From: Burkholderia cepacia
GTDB lineage: Bacteria > Pseudomonadota > Gammaproteobacteria > Burkholderiales > Burkholderiaceae
NCBI RefSeq assembly: GCF_001039005.1
Contig: NZ_LDWR01000016.1
Span: 1-64,000, forward strand
DNA length: 64,000 nucleotides
Direction: 5' to 3'
Part shown: piece by piece, positions 25,910-35,190 of the stretch
Position numbering within the stretch: the first letter of the stretch is position 1
Layout of the letters: each line of letters opens with the position of its first letter
Notes under the pieces: model-generated
Database searches by the model: none
What the model was told of the DNA's origin: nothing
The model's input: only the letters and a program-made list of their open reading frames with translations
Made by a program: the position numbers and the translations under genes

Positions 25910-25946
25910 GCGGGCGGCGCGACGGCTCGCCGAGGCCGCCGCCCGC
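25910..25946. terminator. GC-rich hairpin between convergent genes
   Basis: GCGGGCGGC (25910-25918) and GCCGCCCGC (25938-25946) are exact complements around an inner loop that can itself pair. It lies between the epimerase stop and the convergent reductase stop and has no T-run; possibly a bidirectional terminator. Confidence 0.35.
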
Positions 25947-25956
25947 CATGCGCCGC

Positions 25957-26946
25957 TCAGACCGTGACGACGATCTTCCCGACCTGCGCGCCGGCTTCCA
26001 TGTACCGATGCGCTTCGGCGATGTCGTCGAACGCGAACGTGCGGTCGATCAGCGGCTTCAGCGCGCCGGCCGCGAGCCCGTCGACGATGAAGCGCTTCGC
26101 GCGTTCGAGCCGCTGCGCGTCGCCGGTGATCTCGAACAGCTCGTAGCCGCGCAGCGTCAGGTGGCGCGCGAGCAGGTCCATCACCGGCACCGGGATGTCG
26201 CGCGTGTCGAGCGCGCCGTACTGGAAGAACGTGCCGTGGGGGCGCAGCGCGCGCAGCAGGTTGGCCGCGTCGGGGCCGCCGACCGGATCGAACACGATGC
26301 GCGCGCCGCTGCCGCCCGTCATCTCCGCCACCTGCTGCGGCAGGTCCGCGGGGCTGCCGACGATCACGTGCGCGGCACCGGCGTCGAGCAGCGCCTGGCG
26401 CTTCGATTCGCCGCGCGTCAGCGCGATCGGCACCGCACCGATATGGTTCGCCACCTGGATCGCCGCCTGCCCGACGCTGCTCGACGCGGCGCCGATCAGC
26501 ACCGCATCGCCGCGCTGCAGCCCGCCGAGTTCGATCAGCGCGCCGTAGGCCGTGACGAACATCATCCAGGTCGCGGCCGCTTCCTCGAACGACAGGCTGT
26601 CCGGATGCCTGACGACCGCATGCGCGGGCACGTTGACCACCTCGCCGTACATCCCGTAGTCCGCGAACGAGAACGCCGGCACGACGCTCACCGCGTCGCC
26701 TTCGGCGAATGCCGTCACGTTGCGGCCGACCGCCGCGACGACGCCCGACGCTTCATAACCGAGCGATGCGGGCAAGCGCGGCATGAACGTGTATTCGCCG
26801 CTGCGGTACATGACTTCCGCGCGATTCAGGCCGATTGCCTTCACGCGCAACTGGATTTCGTCCGGCCCGGGCGCGGGCACGTCGACGGTGTCGATCTGCA
26901 GCACGTCGGGGCCGCCGATGCGATGGAAACGAACGATGCGGGACAT
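25957..26946 (-). CDS. Zinc-type alcohol dehydrogenase / quinone oxidoreductase family protein
   Basis: A 329-residue medium-chain dehydrogenase/reductase. The GroES-like domain is N-terminal (IGLNRAEVMYRSGEYTFMPRLPASLGYEASG), and the nucleotide site is AASSSVGQAAIQVANHIGA near 150. The structural-zinc cysteines are absent, as in NADPH:quinone oxidoreductases that do not need zinc. The start at 26946 has GAAGGAGCAATCC upstream. A 27-bp near-perfect inverted repeat lies 84 bases before the start. It is divergent from the A-T-R enzyme gene at 27217, so it could reduce a product of that enzyme; this is inference. Confidence 0.9.
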   Translation of the reverse strand: MSRIVRFHRIGGPDVLQIDTVDVPAPGPDEIQLRVKAIGLNRAEVMYRSGEYTFMPRLPASLGYEASGVVAAVGRNVTAFAEGDAVSVVPAFSFADYGMYGEVVNVPAHAVVRHPDSLSFEEAAATWMMFVTAYGALIELGGLQRGDAVLIGAASSSVGQAAIQVANHIGAVPIALTRGESKRQALLDAGAAHVIVGSPADLPQQVAEMTGGSGARIVFDPVGGPDAANLLRALRPHGTFFQYGALDTRDIPVPVMDLLARHLTLRGYELFEITGDAQRLERAKRFIVDGLAAGALKPLIDRTFAFDDIAEAHRYMEAGAQVGKIVVTV

Positions 26947-27029
26947 GGATTGCTCCTTCGATGAACGGGGGTTGATGAAGGAGCACTGTAGGCGCGTGAC
27001 CGCGCCGGATAAACGCGTGACGAAATCAT

Positions 27030-27056
27030 TGATTGTTATTCGAAGAATAACAATCA
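27030..27056. promoter_or_regulatory. 27-bp inverted repeat with 12-bp perfect arms
   Basis: TGATTGTTATTC, a GAA spacer, then the exact complement GAATAACAATCA. It is an AT-rich island in GC-rich DNA, in the 270-base divergent spacer between the quinone-oxidoreductase gene (start 26946) and the A-T-R gene (start 27217). The symmetry suits a homodimeric regulator. The 3-base loop also allows a hairpin in RNA, but its place upstream of both genes argues for an operator. Confidence 0.7.
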
Positions 27057-27153
27057 GCCGCGTGCCGTCGCGGACCCGGAACATCGTCGAATGCTTCGCC
27101 GAATGCATCAAATAACCCCGGCGTTTCGTGATGCGTGATGACCGCGGGTGAAA

Positions 27154-27181
27154 TTGCTTTTTGTTTGTCGCCGCCTATATT
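27154..27181 (+). promoter_or_regulatory. Candidate sigma-70 promoter of the A-T-R gene
   Basis: TTGCTT (27154-27159) and TATATT (27176-27181) are separated by 16 bases, 36 bases before the start codon at 27217. Both are close to the consensus in a region otherwise rich in GC. Confidence 0.45.
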
Positions 27182-27216
27182 GAGATCTGTTGTGTTCGAT
27201 ATGAGGAATAAAAACG

Positions 27217-30210
27217 ATGACTACTCAATCGAACGTGCTCGACGCATTCAAAATGCGTGCGGCCTGCGGGGGACACAGGCCGGCCGTGGTCTCCGAGCAC
27301 GAAACCCTGAGTTACGAGGCGCTGGACCGTTTGAGCGACGCGGTTGCCGATGCATTGCAGGACCGGGGAATCGGACGTGGCAGCCTGGTGCCGATCGAGG
27401 CGTCGCGCAACGCGCACTTCATTGTCGGCATCCTCGGCATCCTGAAAGCGGGCGCGACCTATGTGCCGATCGACGACCGCTATCCGGATGCCCGCAAGGA
27501 CACCATCCTGCGCGAATGCAATGCCCCGCTGGTATTGACGGCCGGCGCGACTTCGCGGAATGTGGCCATCCCGTTCGCTTGCGTGGCCGACCTGTGTGCG
27601 CGGCGACCGGATCGGGACGCCGCGCGTGCGACGCCCCGTTTCGATGCGCGGGACAGTGCGATCTATGTGATCTTCACGTCCGGTTCCACCGGGGCGCCGA
27701 AAGGCGTGATCGTCGAACACGCCGCGGTGGCGGCACTCGTCGATTGGCACAATACGCGTTTCGCGATGAACGCCGACAGCCGTGCGACGCTGATGGCCGG
27801 CCTCGGCTTCGACGTATCGCAGTGGGAAATCTGGTCGACCCTTGCTTCGGGCGCGACGCTGTTTTTACCCGACGATGAAACGCGCCTCGACGCCGACGCG
27901 CTGGTGGGCTTCTTCGCCCGTCACCGGATCACGCATGCGTACGTGCCCACCGTGATGGTTGCCGATGTGGTGCGCGTCGGGCAGCCGGCGGAACTGGCGC
28001 TGCAATATTTGTTTACCGCCGGCGAAAAGCTTGGCCCGATCGATACCGGCGGGATCGATTACACGGTCATCGACTACTACGGGCCGACCGAAGCGACGAT
28101 CTTCGCGACTTGCCACGTCGTTCCGGATGCGGCGCTCGGCCGTCCGGACTCGATCGGGCGGCCCATCGACGGCACGGAGATCCTGATCCTGAACGACGCA
28201 CTGGAATCCGTGACGGCGGACGAGGTCGGCGAGATCTGCATCGGCGGGCGCAGCCTGGCCCGCGGCTACCTGGGCAACCCTGCGTTGACCCGCGAGAAAT
28301 TCCGCCCGCATCCGCAGCGTCCGGACCAGATCGTCTATCGCACCGGCGACCTCGGGCGCTGGCTGGACGATGGCTCGATCCAGTTCCTCGGGCGCCTGGA
28401 CGATCAGGTCAAGATCAGGGGCAATCTGGTCGAGCTGAGTGAAATTCACGCCGCGCTCGTCGGGTCCGGCGAGGTGCGCAAGGCAGTGGTGCTGGCGTTG
28501 CCCGGCGCGGCCGGAACCGGGCCGGAACTGGTCGCATTTGTCGTGCCGCGCGAATCCGACGCGTCGCCCGCGCGTGTCGTCGACGCGCTCAAGGCGAGCG
28601 TGCGGCAAACCCTGCCCGATTACATGTGGCCCGTCAGCCATGTGCTGCTGGACGACCTGCCGATGACGGTGAACGGCAAGACCGACCGCGTCGCGCTCGA
28701 ACATCGTTACCGTGCGGAACAGCGCAACCGGACTGAGCGGGAACCGTACACGGCCGTCGAGCGGATCGTGGCAGATGCGTTCGTCGCGTTGATCGGACAT
28801 GCGTCCTTTCGCAAGACCGACAGTTTTTTCGACATTGGCGGAAATTCGCTGCTGACCGCGAAGCTCGCACGGGCGCTGTCGGATGCCGTGGGGACGAAGA
28901 TGCTGATCCGGGACGTCTACGAGCATCCATCGGTGGAGCGGCTCGCGGGCGAGATCGAGCGGCGTGTCGCCGTGGTGGCGCCCGAGATCGAGCGCGAACC
29001 GGTTTATGTGCTGGCGAACGATATCCGCATACCGGAGCAGGCGGATTTCAGCGGTGCCTTCGACACGGCGCTGCTGGCGCGTCCGCGCACGATCCTGCTG
29101 ACGGGTGCGACGGGATTCGTCGGGGTTCACTTGCTGGCCGAACTGCTCGCGACGACGTCGGCGGTGGTGCATTGCGTGGTGCGTGCGCAGGATGCCGCCG
29201 CGGCGCGCGTGCGGATCGACGAGAAGCTGCATGCATACGACGTGAACCTCGGGCCGGACGAGCGATCGCGCATCCGCGTGTGGGCGGGCGACTTCACGCA
29301 GCCGCGCTTGGGCATGAACGAGCAAGACTACGCGGTGCTGGCGGACGAAATCGACATCGTTTACCACTCCGCCAGCGCGGTCAATTTCATCCAGCCGTAT
29401 TCGTACATGAAGAAGATCAATGTGGACGGCATGTTCGAGGTCCTTGCGTTCGCCGGGTGCCGGCGAAGCAAGGCGGTGATCCTGCTGTCGACGATCTCGG
29501 TGTACAGCTGGGGGCATCGCTTCACCGGCAAGACGATGATGACCGAAGCGGACGACATCGATCAGAACCTGCCGGCGGTGCTTGAGGATATCGGCTACAC
29601 GCGCAGCAAATGGGTGATGGAGAAGATGGCCGACCAGGCCGGGCAGCGCGGCCTGCCGCTGATGACCTTCCGGCTCGGATACGCGACGTTTCACGGCGAG
29701 ACCGGCGTGAGCGCGGATTATCAGTGGTGGGGACGGCTGGTGAAGACATGTATTGCGCTCGGTACCGTGCCGGATCTGCAGGACCTGCGCGAAGGGCTGA
29801 CGAGCGTGGATTACATGACGAAAGCGCTGGCACGGATTTCACGCAATCCGGCGGCGCTGGGGCGCAAATTCAATCTGATCAATTCGCCCGAGACCGACCT
29901 GACGCTGAGGGAATTCTTCTCGAGGCTGGAGCGCTACTTCGGTATGCGGTTTCAGGTCGTGCCGTTCCGTGAATGGCGCGATGCGTGGAAGTCGGATGTC
30001 GACGCGCCGCTCTATCCGTTATTGAGCCTGTTCGACGACAACATCCGCGACGGCATGAGTACCGCCGAGCTCTACCAGAACAATTACGTGTGGGACTGCC
30101 GCAATGTAATCGAATTTCTCGACGGCAGCGGGATCGAGCAGCCGGCATTTTCCCGGGAGCAACTGGCGCGGTACCTGGAGCGATCGCTGGGTTATCGCGT
30201 CACGCGGTGA
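27217..30210 (+). CDS. NRPS-like adenylation-carrier-thioester reductase (A-T-R) enzyme
   Basis: A 997-residue single-module enzyme. The adenylation domain (about 10-500) has the ATP loop FTSGSTGAPKG (about 152-162) and DYYGPTEAT (about 285-293). A carrier domain follows (about 510-590) with FFDIGGNSL, S544 taking phosphopantetheine. The C-terminal reductase domain (about 620-997) starts LLTGATGFVGVHLL and has Y794 and K798 (YTRSK). Such enzymes load an acid, usually an amino acid, and release it as an aldehyde or alcohol using NADPH. There is no condensation domain. By-eye alignment gives the pocket code D-V-W-Y-F-A-Y-I-F, which I do not recognise. GAGGA lies nine bases before the ATG. Confidence 0.92.
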   Translation: MTTQSNVLDAFKMRAACGGHRPAVVSEHETLSYEALDRLSDAVADALQDRGIGRGSLVPIEASRNAHFIVGILGILKAGATYVPIDDRYPDARKDTILRECNAPLVLTAGATSRNVAIPFACVADLCARRPDRDAARATPRFDARDSAIYVIFTSGSTGAPKGVIVEHAAVAALVDWHNTRFAMNADSRATLMAGLGFDVSQWEIWSTLASGATLFLPDDETRLDADALVGFFARHRITHAYVPTVMVADVVRVGQPAELALQYLFTAGEKLGPIDTGGIDYTVIDYYGPTEATIFATCHVVPDAALGRPDSIGRPIDGTEILILNDALESVTADEVGEICIGGRSLARGYLGNPALTREKFRPHPQRPDQIVYRTGDLGRWLDDGSIQFLGRLDDQVKIRGNLVELSEIHAALVGSGEVRKAVVLALPGAAGTGPELVAFVVPRESDASPARVVDALKASVRQTLPDYMWPVSHVLLDDLPMTVNGKTDRVALEHRYRAEQRNRTEREPYTAVERIVADAFVALIGHASFRKTDSFFDIGGNSLLTAKLARALSDAVGTKMLIRDVYEHPSVERLAGEIERRVAVVAPEIEREPVYVLANDIRIPEQADFSGAFDTALLARPRTILLTGATGFVGVHLLAELLATTSAVVHCVVRAQDAAAARVRIDEKLHAYDVNLGPDERSRIRVWAGDFTQPRLGMNEQDYAVLADEIDIVYHSASAVNFIQPYSYMKKINVDGMFEVLAFAGCRRSKAVILLSTISVYSWGHRFTGKTMMTEADDIDQNLPAVLEDIGYTRSKWVMEKMADQAGQRGLPLMTFRLGYATFHGETGVSADYQWWGRLVKTCIALGTVPDLQDLREGLTSVDYMTKALARISRNPAALGRKFNLINSPETDLTLREFFSRLERYFGMRFQVVPFREWRDAWKSDVDAPLYPLLSLFDDNIRDGMSTAELYQNNYVWDCRNVIEFLDGSGIEQPAFSREQLARYLERSLGYRVTR

Positions 30211-30213
30211 CGC
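30197..30213. terminator. Short hairpin overlapping the A-T-R stop codon
   Basis: GCGTCAC and GTGACGC flank GCG; the stop TGA (30208-30210) is in the second arm. There is no T-run, so termination here is uncertain. The downstream gene is convergent. Confidence 0.3.
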
Positions 30214-30317
30214 ACGCAACGCGGTCGCGTGGAAGTCGCGCCCGGACCTTCGTCCGGCGATCCGGCTGCAAGCGTATCGTCTTCGTCGACCGCGTTCGTG
30301 CAGGTTCATGACCGGTT

Positions 30318-31220
30318 CTACGCCGGATAGCGGCGCGCGATCAGCTCGGTCAGCCAGTCGATGAACGCGCGCACCTTGTCGGGCAGATGCGCGCGGTTCG
30401 GGTACAGCACCGAAATCGGCTTCGGCACGGCCGGCACGCCCGGCAGCAGTTCGATCAGGTGCCCCGAGTCGATGCTCGGCTGCAGCGCGGGCCGCAGCGC
30501 GTGCACGATGCCGAGGCCGGCCAGCCCGCAGGACAGCAGCGCTTCCGAGTTGTTCGTGAGCAGGCTGCTCGCGAGCTTCAGCGCGACGGTTTCGCCGTTC
30601 GGGCGGAACGTCCATTCGAGCACCCGGCGATTGCTGCCGGTAAAGAAGTTGACCGCGCGATGCGCGCGCAGATCGTCGAGCGTGCGCGGCAAACCGTGGC
30701 GGGAAATATACGCGGGCGATGCGCACGTCACCATCGGCACGGCGCCGACCGTGCGCGCGACCATGCTCGAATCCTTCAGCGTGCCGACCCGCACGACGCA
30801 GTCGATGCCTTCGCCGATCAGGTCGGACGGCTGGTCGCTCGCGCCGAGCACGAGCTCGATCTGCGGATAGCGCTGCTGGAAATCGGGCAGCGCCGGAATC
30901 ACGACCGTCTTCGCGAGCGCGAGCGCGATGTCGAGCCGCAGCCGGCCCTTCGGCGCCGCGCGCTGCTTGGGGAACGACGCGAACGCGTCGTCGATGCTGC
31001 CGAGCAGCTGCACGCAGCGCGCGTAGAATGCCTCGCCTTCGGCGGTCACGCTGACGCGGCGCGTGCTGCGGTTCAGCAGCCGGATGCCGAGTTCCTGTTC
31101 GAGCTGCTGCACGGCTTTCGTCACGGCCGGCCGATGCAGTTGCAGCGCGTCGGCGGCTTGCGTGAAGTTGCCGCGTTCGACGATCTGTACGTAGATCTGC
31201 ATCGTTTGCAGGCGGTCCAT
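30318..31220 (-). CDS. LysR family transcriptional regulator
   Basis: A 300-residue regulator. The N-terminal helix-turn-helix is MQIYVQIVERGNFTQAADALQLHRPAVTKAVQQLEQ; the effector-binding domain spans about 90-295. MDRLQTMQIYVQIVE is the usual start of the CrgA/AaeR-like subgroup that often governs quinone oxidoreductases or efflux. It is in tandem with the upstream flavin disulfide reductase gene (86-base gap) and convergent with the A-T-R gene. Its target could be either neighbour. Confidence 0.92.
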   Translation of the reverse strand: MDRLQTMQIYVQIVERGNFTQAADALQLHRPAVTKAVQQLEQELGIRLLNRSTRRVSVTAEGEAFYARCVQLLGSIDDAFASFPKQRAAPKGRLRLDIALALAKTVVIPALPDFQQRYPQIELVLGASDQPSDLIGEGIDCVVRVGTLKDSSMVARTVGAVPMVTCASPAYISRHGLPRTLDDLRAHRAVNFFTGSNRRVLEWTFRPNGETVALKLASSLLTNNSEALLSCGLAGLGIVHALRPALQPSIDSGHLIELLPGVPAVPKPISVLYPNRAHLPDKVRAFIDWLTELIARRYPA

Positions 31221-31306
31221 GGCGTTCCCGGGTGTCGTGGCGAGCGGCCATCTTCGCACACCGTCCGACCCCGGTGAAACGCCGATGCACGGCTGCCCGC
31301 CACGCG

Positions 31307-32686
31307 TCATTCGACCGGATGCAGATCCTGCAGCAGCGTTGGCACCAGCTCCGAGACGGTCGGGTGGATGTGCATCGCGCGGCTGATCGTCGTGTACGGC
31401 GCGCCGGCGGCCATCACGTCGAGCATCCCGTGCACGACTTCGTCGCCCGTCACGCCGAGGATCGACGCGCCGAGGATCGCGTGGCTGTCCGCGTCGACGA
31501 TCACCTTCATGAAACCCTGGCTCTCGCCTTTTTCCACCGCGCGGCCGACGCGCGTCATCGGGCGCGTGCCGACCAGCAGCCGGCGGCCCGTCTGCTTCGC
31601 TTCCGCGAGCGTCATGCCGACCCGGCCGAGCGGCGGATCGATATACATCGCGTATGCGGTGATGCGGTCGGATACCTTGCGCGGATCGTCGTCGAGCAGG
31701 TTGGCCGCGACGATCTCGTAGTCGTTGTACGCGGTGTGCGTGAACGCGCCGCGCCCGTTGCAGTCGCCGAGCGCCCAGATGCCGGGCACGTTCGTGCGCA
31801 ACTGGTTGTCGACGTCGATATAACCGCGCGCGTCGGTCGCGACGCCCGCGCGGTCGAGCCCGAGATCGTCGGTGTTCGGCACGCGTCCGACCGCGAGCAG
31901 CAGGTGCGAGCCCGCGACCTCGCGGCCGCCGCCCGCGCAGTCGAGGCCGACCACGACGTTGCTGCCGTCGCGCCGCGCGCTCAGGCAGTTCGCGTCGAGC
32001 TGCACGTCGATCCCTTCGTTTTCGAGAATCTCGCGCACGGCCTGCGATACGTCGTCGTCCTCGCGGCGGATCAGGCGCGAGCCCTTCTCGACGATCGTGA
32101 CTTGCGACCCGAAGCGGCGGTACATCTGGCCGAATTCGAGCCCGACGTAGCTGCCGCCGACGATCACGAGATGCTCGGGCAGGAAGTCGACATCCATCAT
32201 CGTCGAGTTGGTCAGGTACGGCACCGAATCGAGGCCCGGCATCGGCGGTACCAGCGCGCGTCCGCCGACGTTGATGAAGATGCGTTCGGCTTCGAGCAGC
32301 GCGTCGCCCACGCGCACCGCGTCGGCGCGCTCGAACCGGGCATGACCCTGGAACACGGTCGTGTTGGCGAGCCCGCGCACCCATTGTTCGACGCCGTGGG
32401 TTGAGCGGCCGGAGATCTGGTCCTTGCGCGCCTTCACGGCCTTCATGTCGACGGTGACGGGGCCGCCGACCGACACGCCGTATTCGCTGCCCCGCCGCGC
32501 GAGGTGGGCGGCGTACGCGCTCGCGATCAGTGTCTTGGTGGGGATGCAACCGGTGTTCACGCAGGTGCCGCCGAAGCGGCCGCGCTCGATGATCGCGACC
32601 TTCATCCCGGCGGCCGACAGCCGTGCGGCGAGCGGCGGGCCGGCTTGCCCGGTGCCGATGACGATCGCGTCGAAGTGTTGCGTCAT
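31307..32686 (-). CDS. FAD-containing pyridine nucleotide-disulfide oxidoreductase (MerA-like)
   Basis: A 459-residue class I flavin disulfide reductase. The FAD-binding GTGQAG is at 11-16, and the redox pair is C42 and C47 in GGTCVNTGCIPTK. A central NAD(P)-binding GGSYVGLEFG and a dimerisation domain with HIHPTVSEL near the end follow. It has neither the N-terminal metal-binding domain nor the C-terminal Cys pair of true mercuric reductase, so the family name mercuric-reductase-like fits, but the substrate is unknown. A LysR gene lies downstream on the same strand. Confidence 0.92.
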   Translation of the reverse strand: MTQHFDAIVIGTGQAGPPLAARLSAAGMKVAIIERGRFGGTCVNTGCIPTKTLIASAYAAHLARRGSEYGVSVGGPVTVDMKAVKARKDQISGRSTHGVEQWVRGLANTTVFQGHARFERADAVRVGDALLEAERIFINVGGRALVPPMPGLDSVPYLTNSTMMDVDFLPEHLVIVGGSYVGLEFGQMYRRFGSQVTIVEKGSRLIRREDDDVSQAVREILENEGIDVQLDANCLSARRDGSNVVVGLDCAGGGREVAGSHLLLAVGRVPNTDDLGLDRAGVATDARGYIDVDNQLRTNVPGIWALGDCNGRGAFTHTAYNDYEIVAANLLDDDPRKVSDRITAYAMYIDPPLGRVGMTLAEAKQTGRRLLVGTRPMTRVGRAVEKGESQGFMKVIVDADSHAILGASILGVTGDEVVHGMLDVMAAGAPYTTISRAMHIHPTVSELVPTLLQDLHPVE

Positions 32687-32927
32687 GACGTCCTCCTGCG
32701 CGGGTTCTACGTGGGAAGGGCAGGCGCACGGCGTATGCCGTGCGGCGATCGCCCGAAGGGCGACGAGCGCCTATGGTAGACCTGTTGGCGGGCCGTCGCG
32801 AGTTGTCGTGAATCGCCTGGCGTGGATCATGGTTTGCCCGCGGGGCAGTGCGGCGGGTTCCGGCTCCGGGCGATACGGATCCCCATGATGCGTTCCTGCG
32901 CCAACCTTCCGAGGGAGCGTGGCGTCA

Positions 32928-33884
32928 TTATTTCGACCGACCGATTCTCTTCCGCTCCGGTGCCGCGTTGTTCACGTCGACCGGAACAAACGGCGCCTCG
33001 AAGTGCTTGACGAGAAAGTCGATGAACGCACGGGCGCGAGTCGACTCGTTGCGTTGCCCCGGGTAGTAGACGAACAGGTCTGCGGAGGGCAGGACGACGT
33101 CGGGCAGCACGAGGCGAAGTCGCCCGCTCTGGATGTATTTGGCGAGATCCCATTCCGAGCGGATCAGGATGCCATGACCGTCCAGCGCCCAGCGCAGCAC
33201 GATGTCGCCGTCGTTGCTGGAGAGCGAGCCGCTTACCTTCAACGCCTCGAGATGATCGTCCTGCATGAAGCGCCAGACGCCGAACGCGTCGTCGTTCTGC
33301 GTGTGAATGATGCAGCGGTGATGGACGAGATCTTCCTTGCGCTGGGGAACACCGTTTCGCTCGAGATACTTTGGCGACGCGCACAGGAACCTGCGATTGC
33401 TCATCAGGCGCCGTGCCCGCAAGCGCTGGTCCGGCAATTCGCCGAACCGGATGGCCATGTCGAACGCACCCTCGACCAGATCCACCGGGCGATCGGTGAC
33501 CACGAACTGGACATCGACGTTCGGATAGCGCTTCGCAAATTCCGATACCAGCGGCGCGATGGTAGTGCGCCCGAAGCCAAGCGTCGCATTGATGCGCAGC
33601 CGACCATGCGGGTCTGCCGGCGTCCCGGCGATCGCCTCCTCCATCTCCCGCACCTGATCGAGGATCTGTGTGGCGTACTGCGCATACATCTCGCCTTCCG
33701 GTGTCAGGCTCACGCTGCGTGTCGTCCGGTTGACCAGCCGCTTGCCGAACCGGTCCTCGAGAATGCCGAGCCGCTTGGTCGCCGCGGGAGGCGTGATTCC
33801 GAGAGACCGGGCTGCTCCCGACAGGCTCTTCAGTTTTGCGAGCTGGATGAAGAACTCGAAGTCCGACGTCGAATCAGTTCTCAC
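32928..33884 (-). CDS. LysR family regulator of the tartrate genes
   Basis: A 318-residue regulator read from a GTG start at 33884 (MRTDSTSDFEFFIQLAKLKS), the only start that gives a normal N-terminus; longer frames have no similarity. The helix-turn-helix is LKSLSGAARSLGITPPAATKRLGILED, and the effector domain runs to about 300 with a polar C-terminal tail. It is divergent from the D-tartrate dehydratase gene across an AT-rich 129-base spacer, the standard layout of a LysR activator and its catabolic target. Confidence 0.87.
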   Translation of the reverse strand: MRTDSTSDFEFFIQLAKLKSLSGAARSLGITPPAATKRLGILEDRFGKRLVNRTTRSVSLTPEGEMYAQYATQILDQVREMEEAIAGTPADPHGRLRINATLGFGRTTIAPLVSEFAKRYPNVDVQFVVTDRPVDLVEGAFDMAIRFGELPDQRLRARRLMSNRRFLCASPKYLERNGVPQRKEDLVHHRCIIHTQNDDAFGVWRFMQDDHLEALKVSGSLSSNDGDIVLRWALDGHGILIRSEWDLAKYIQSGRLRLVLPDVVLPSADLFVYYPGQRNESTRARAFIDFLVKHFEAPFVPVDVNNAAPERKRIGRSK

Positions 33885-34013
33885 TTTTGGTAAAAAATGA
33901 AATGAATTAAGGTGAATTATAGGTCGTTCTCCGCGGACTATGCTCCGTCTCATTGCAGCAGCGTGCATGCAATCGAGATCGCCAGCAAACGTGTCAGTCC
34001 AGGAGACACCACC
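33885..34013. promoter_or_regulatory. AT-rich divergent control region of the tartrate genes
   Basis: The stretch 33890-33927 is conspicuously AT-rich, with AATT repeated around a six-base spacer (33907-33920 area), a likely LysR contact site overlapping the divergent promoters. AGGAGACACC (34001-34010) serves as the ribosome-binding site of the dehydratase gene. Confidence 0.5.
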
Positions 34014-35180
34014 ATGAGAATCGTCGAGATTCGCGAAAAAACCGTTCCTATCAGTTCCCCGATCCGCAACGCCTACATCGACTTCAGCAAGATGACGCTG
34101 AGCCTCGTCGCCGTAATCACCGACGTGATCCGCGACGGCAAGCCGGTCGTCGGCTATGGCTTCAACTCGAACGGCCGCTACGGCCAGGGCAAGCTCATGC
34201 GCGAACGCTTCATCCCGCGCATTCTCGAGGCCGATCCCGGCTCGCTCGCCAACGATGCCGGCGACAACCTCGATCCGCACAAGATCTGGGCGACGATGTT
34301 CACCAACGAAAAGCCGGGCGGCCATGGCGAGCGCTCGGTCGCCATCGGCACGATCGACATGGCCGTGTGGGATGCGGTGGCCAAGATCGACGGCAAGCCG
34401 CTGTTCCAGTTGTTGGCGGACCGCTACGGCGACGGTCGGCCGAACCGTAAGATCTTCGTCTATGCAGCGGGCGGCTACTACTATCCGGGCCAGGATCACG
34501 AGAAGCTCAAGGACGAGATGCGCAGCTATATCGACCGTGGCTACACGGTCGTGAAGAAGAAGATCGGCGGCGCGTCGCTCGATGAAGACCTGCGCCGCAT
34601 CGACTCGATCCTCAGCGTGCTCGGTGATGGCCAGAAACTTGCGGTCGACGCGAACGGCCGATTCGATCTCGACACCGCGATCCGGTACGCGAAGGCACTC
34701 TCGCAATACGACCTGTTCTGGTACGAGGAACCGGGCGATCCGCTCGATTTCGAACTCCAGGCGACGTTGCGCAATTACTACGACAAACCGATGGCGACGG
34801 GCGAGGACCTGTTCTCGATGCAGGACGCCCGCAACCTGATCCGCTACGGCGGGATGCGCGCGGATCGCGACTGGCTGCAGTTCGACTGCGCGCTGAGCTA
34901 TGGTCTCGTCGAGTATCTGCGCACGCTCGACATGCTGCGCCAGCACGGCTGGTCGCCGAGCCGCTGCATTCCGCATGGCGGCCATCAGATGTCGCTCAAC
35001 ATCGCGGCCGGCCTAGGCCTCGGCGGCAACGAGTCGTATCCGGACCTGTTCCAGCCGTACGGCGGCTTTCCCGATGGCGTGAAGGTCGACAACGGCTTCA
35101 TTACGATGCCGGACCTGCCCGGCATCGGCTTCGAAGGCAAGGCCGACCTGTTCGCGGAAATGCAAAAGCTGTCGGCATAA
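34014..35180 (+). CDS. tarD: D(-)-tartrate dehydratase (enolase superfamily)
   Basis: A 388-residue member of the mandelate-racemase subgroup of the enolase superfamily. It converts D-tartrate to oxaloacetate with Mg2+. Residues match what I recall of the Bradyrhizobium TarD enzyme with an offset of one: the KxK base at 181-183 (K183), metal ligands D212 (VDAN), E238/E239 (YEEP) and E264 (GED), and the general acid H321 in PHGGHQMSL. Length is as expected. It is followed by a DctA-type carrier and preceded by a divergent LysR gene, consistent with a D-tartrate utilisation unit. Confidence 0.88.
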   Translation: MRIVEIREKTVPISSPIRNAYIDFSKMTLSLVAVITDVIRDGKPVVGYGFNSNGRYGQGKLMRERFIPRILEADPGSLANDAGDNLDPHKIWATMFTNEKPGGHGERSVAIGTIDMAVWDAVAKIDGKPLFQLLADRYGDGRPNRKIFVYAAGGYYYPGQDHEKLKDEMRSYIDRGYTVVKKKIGGASLDEDLRRIDSILSVLGDGQKLAVDANGRFDLDTAIRYAKALSQYDLFWYEEPGDPLDFELQATLRNYYDKPMATGEDLFSMQDARNLIRYGGMRADRDWLQFDCALSYGLVEYLRTLDMLRQHGWSPSRCIPHGGHQMSLNIAAGLGLGGNESYPDLFQPYGGFPDGVKVDNGFITMPDLPGIGFEGKADLFAEMQKLSA

Positions 35181-35190
35181 GCCCCATCGG

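Noticed and set aside
27217-30210. Fragin/valdiazen (ham) cluster
   Set aside because: HamD also has A-T-R domains, as I recall, but none of the other ham genes lies nearby.
31307-32686. True mercuric reductase and a mercury resistance operon
   Set aside because: No metal-binding N-terminal domain, no C-terminal Cys pair, and no merR, merT or merP nearby.
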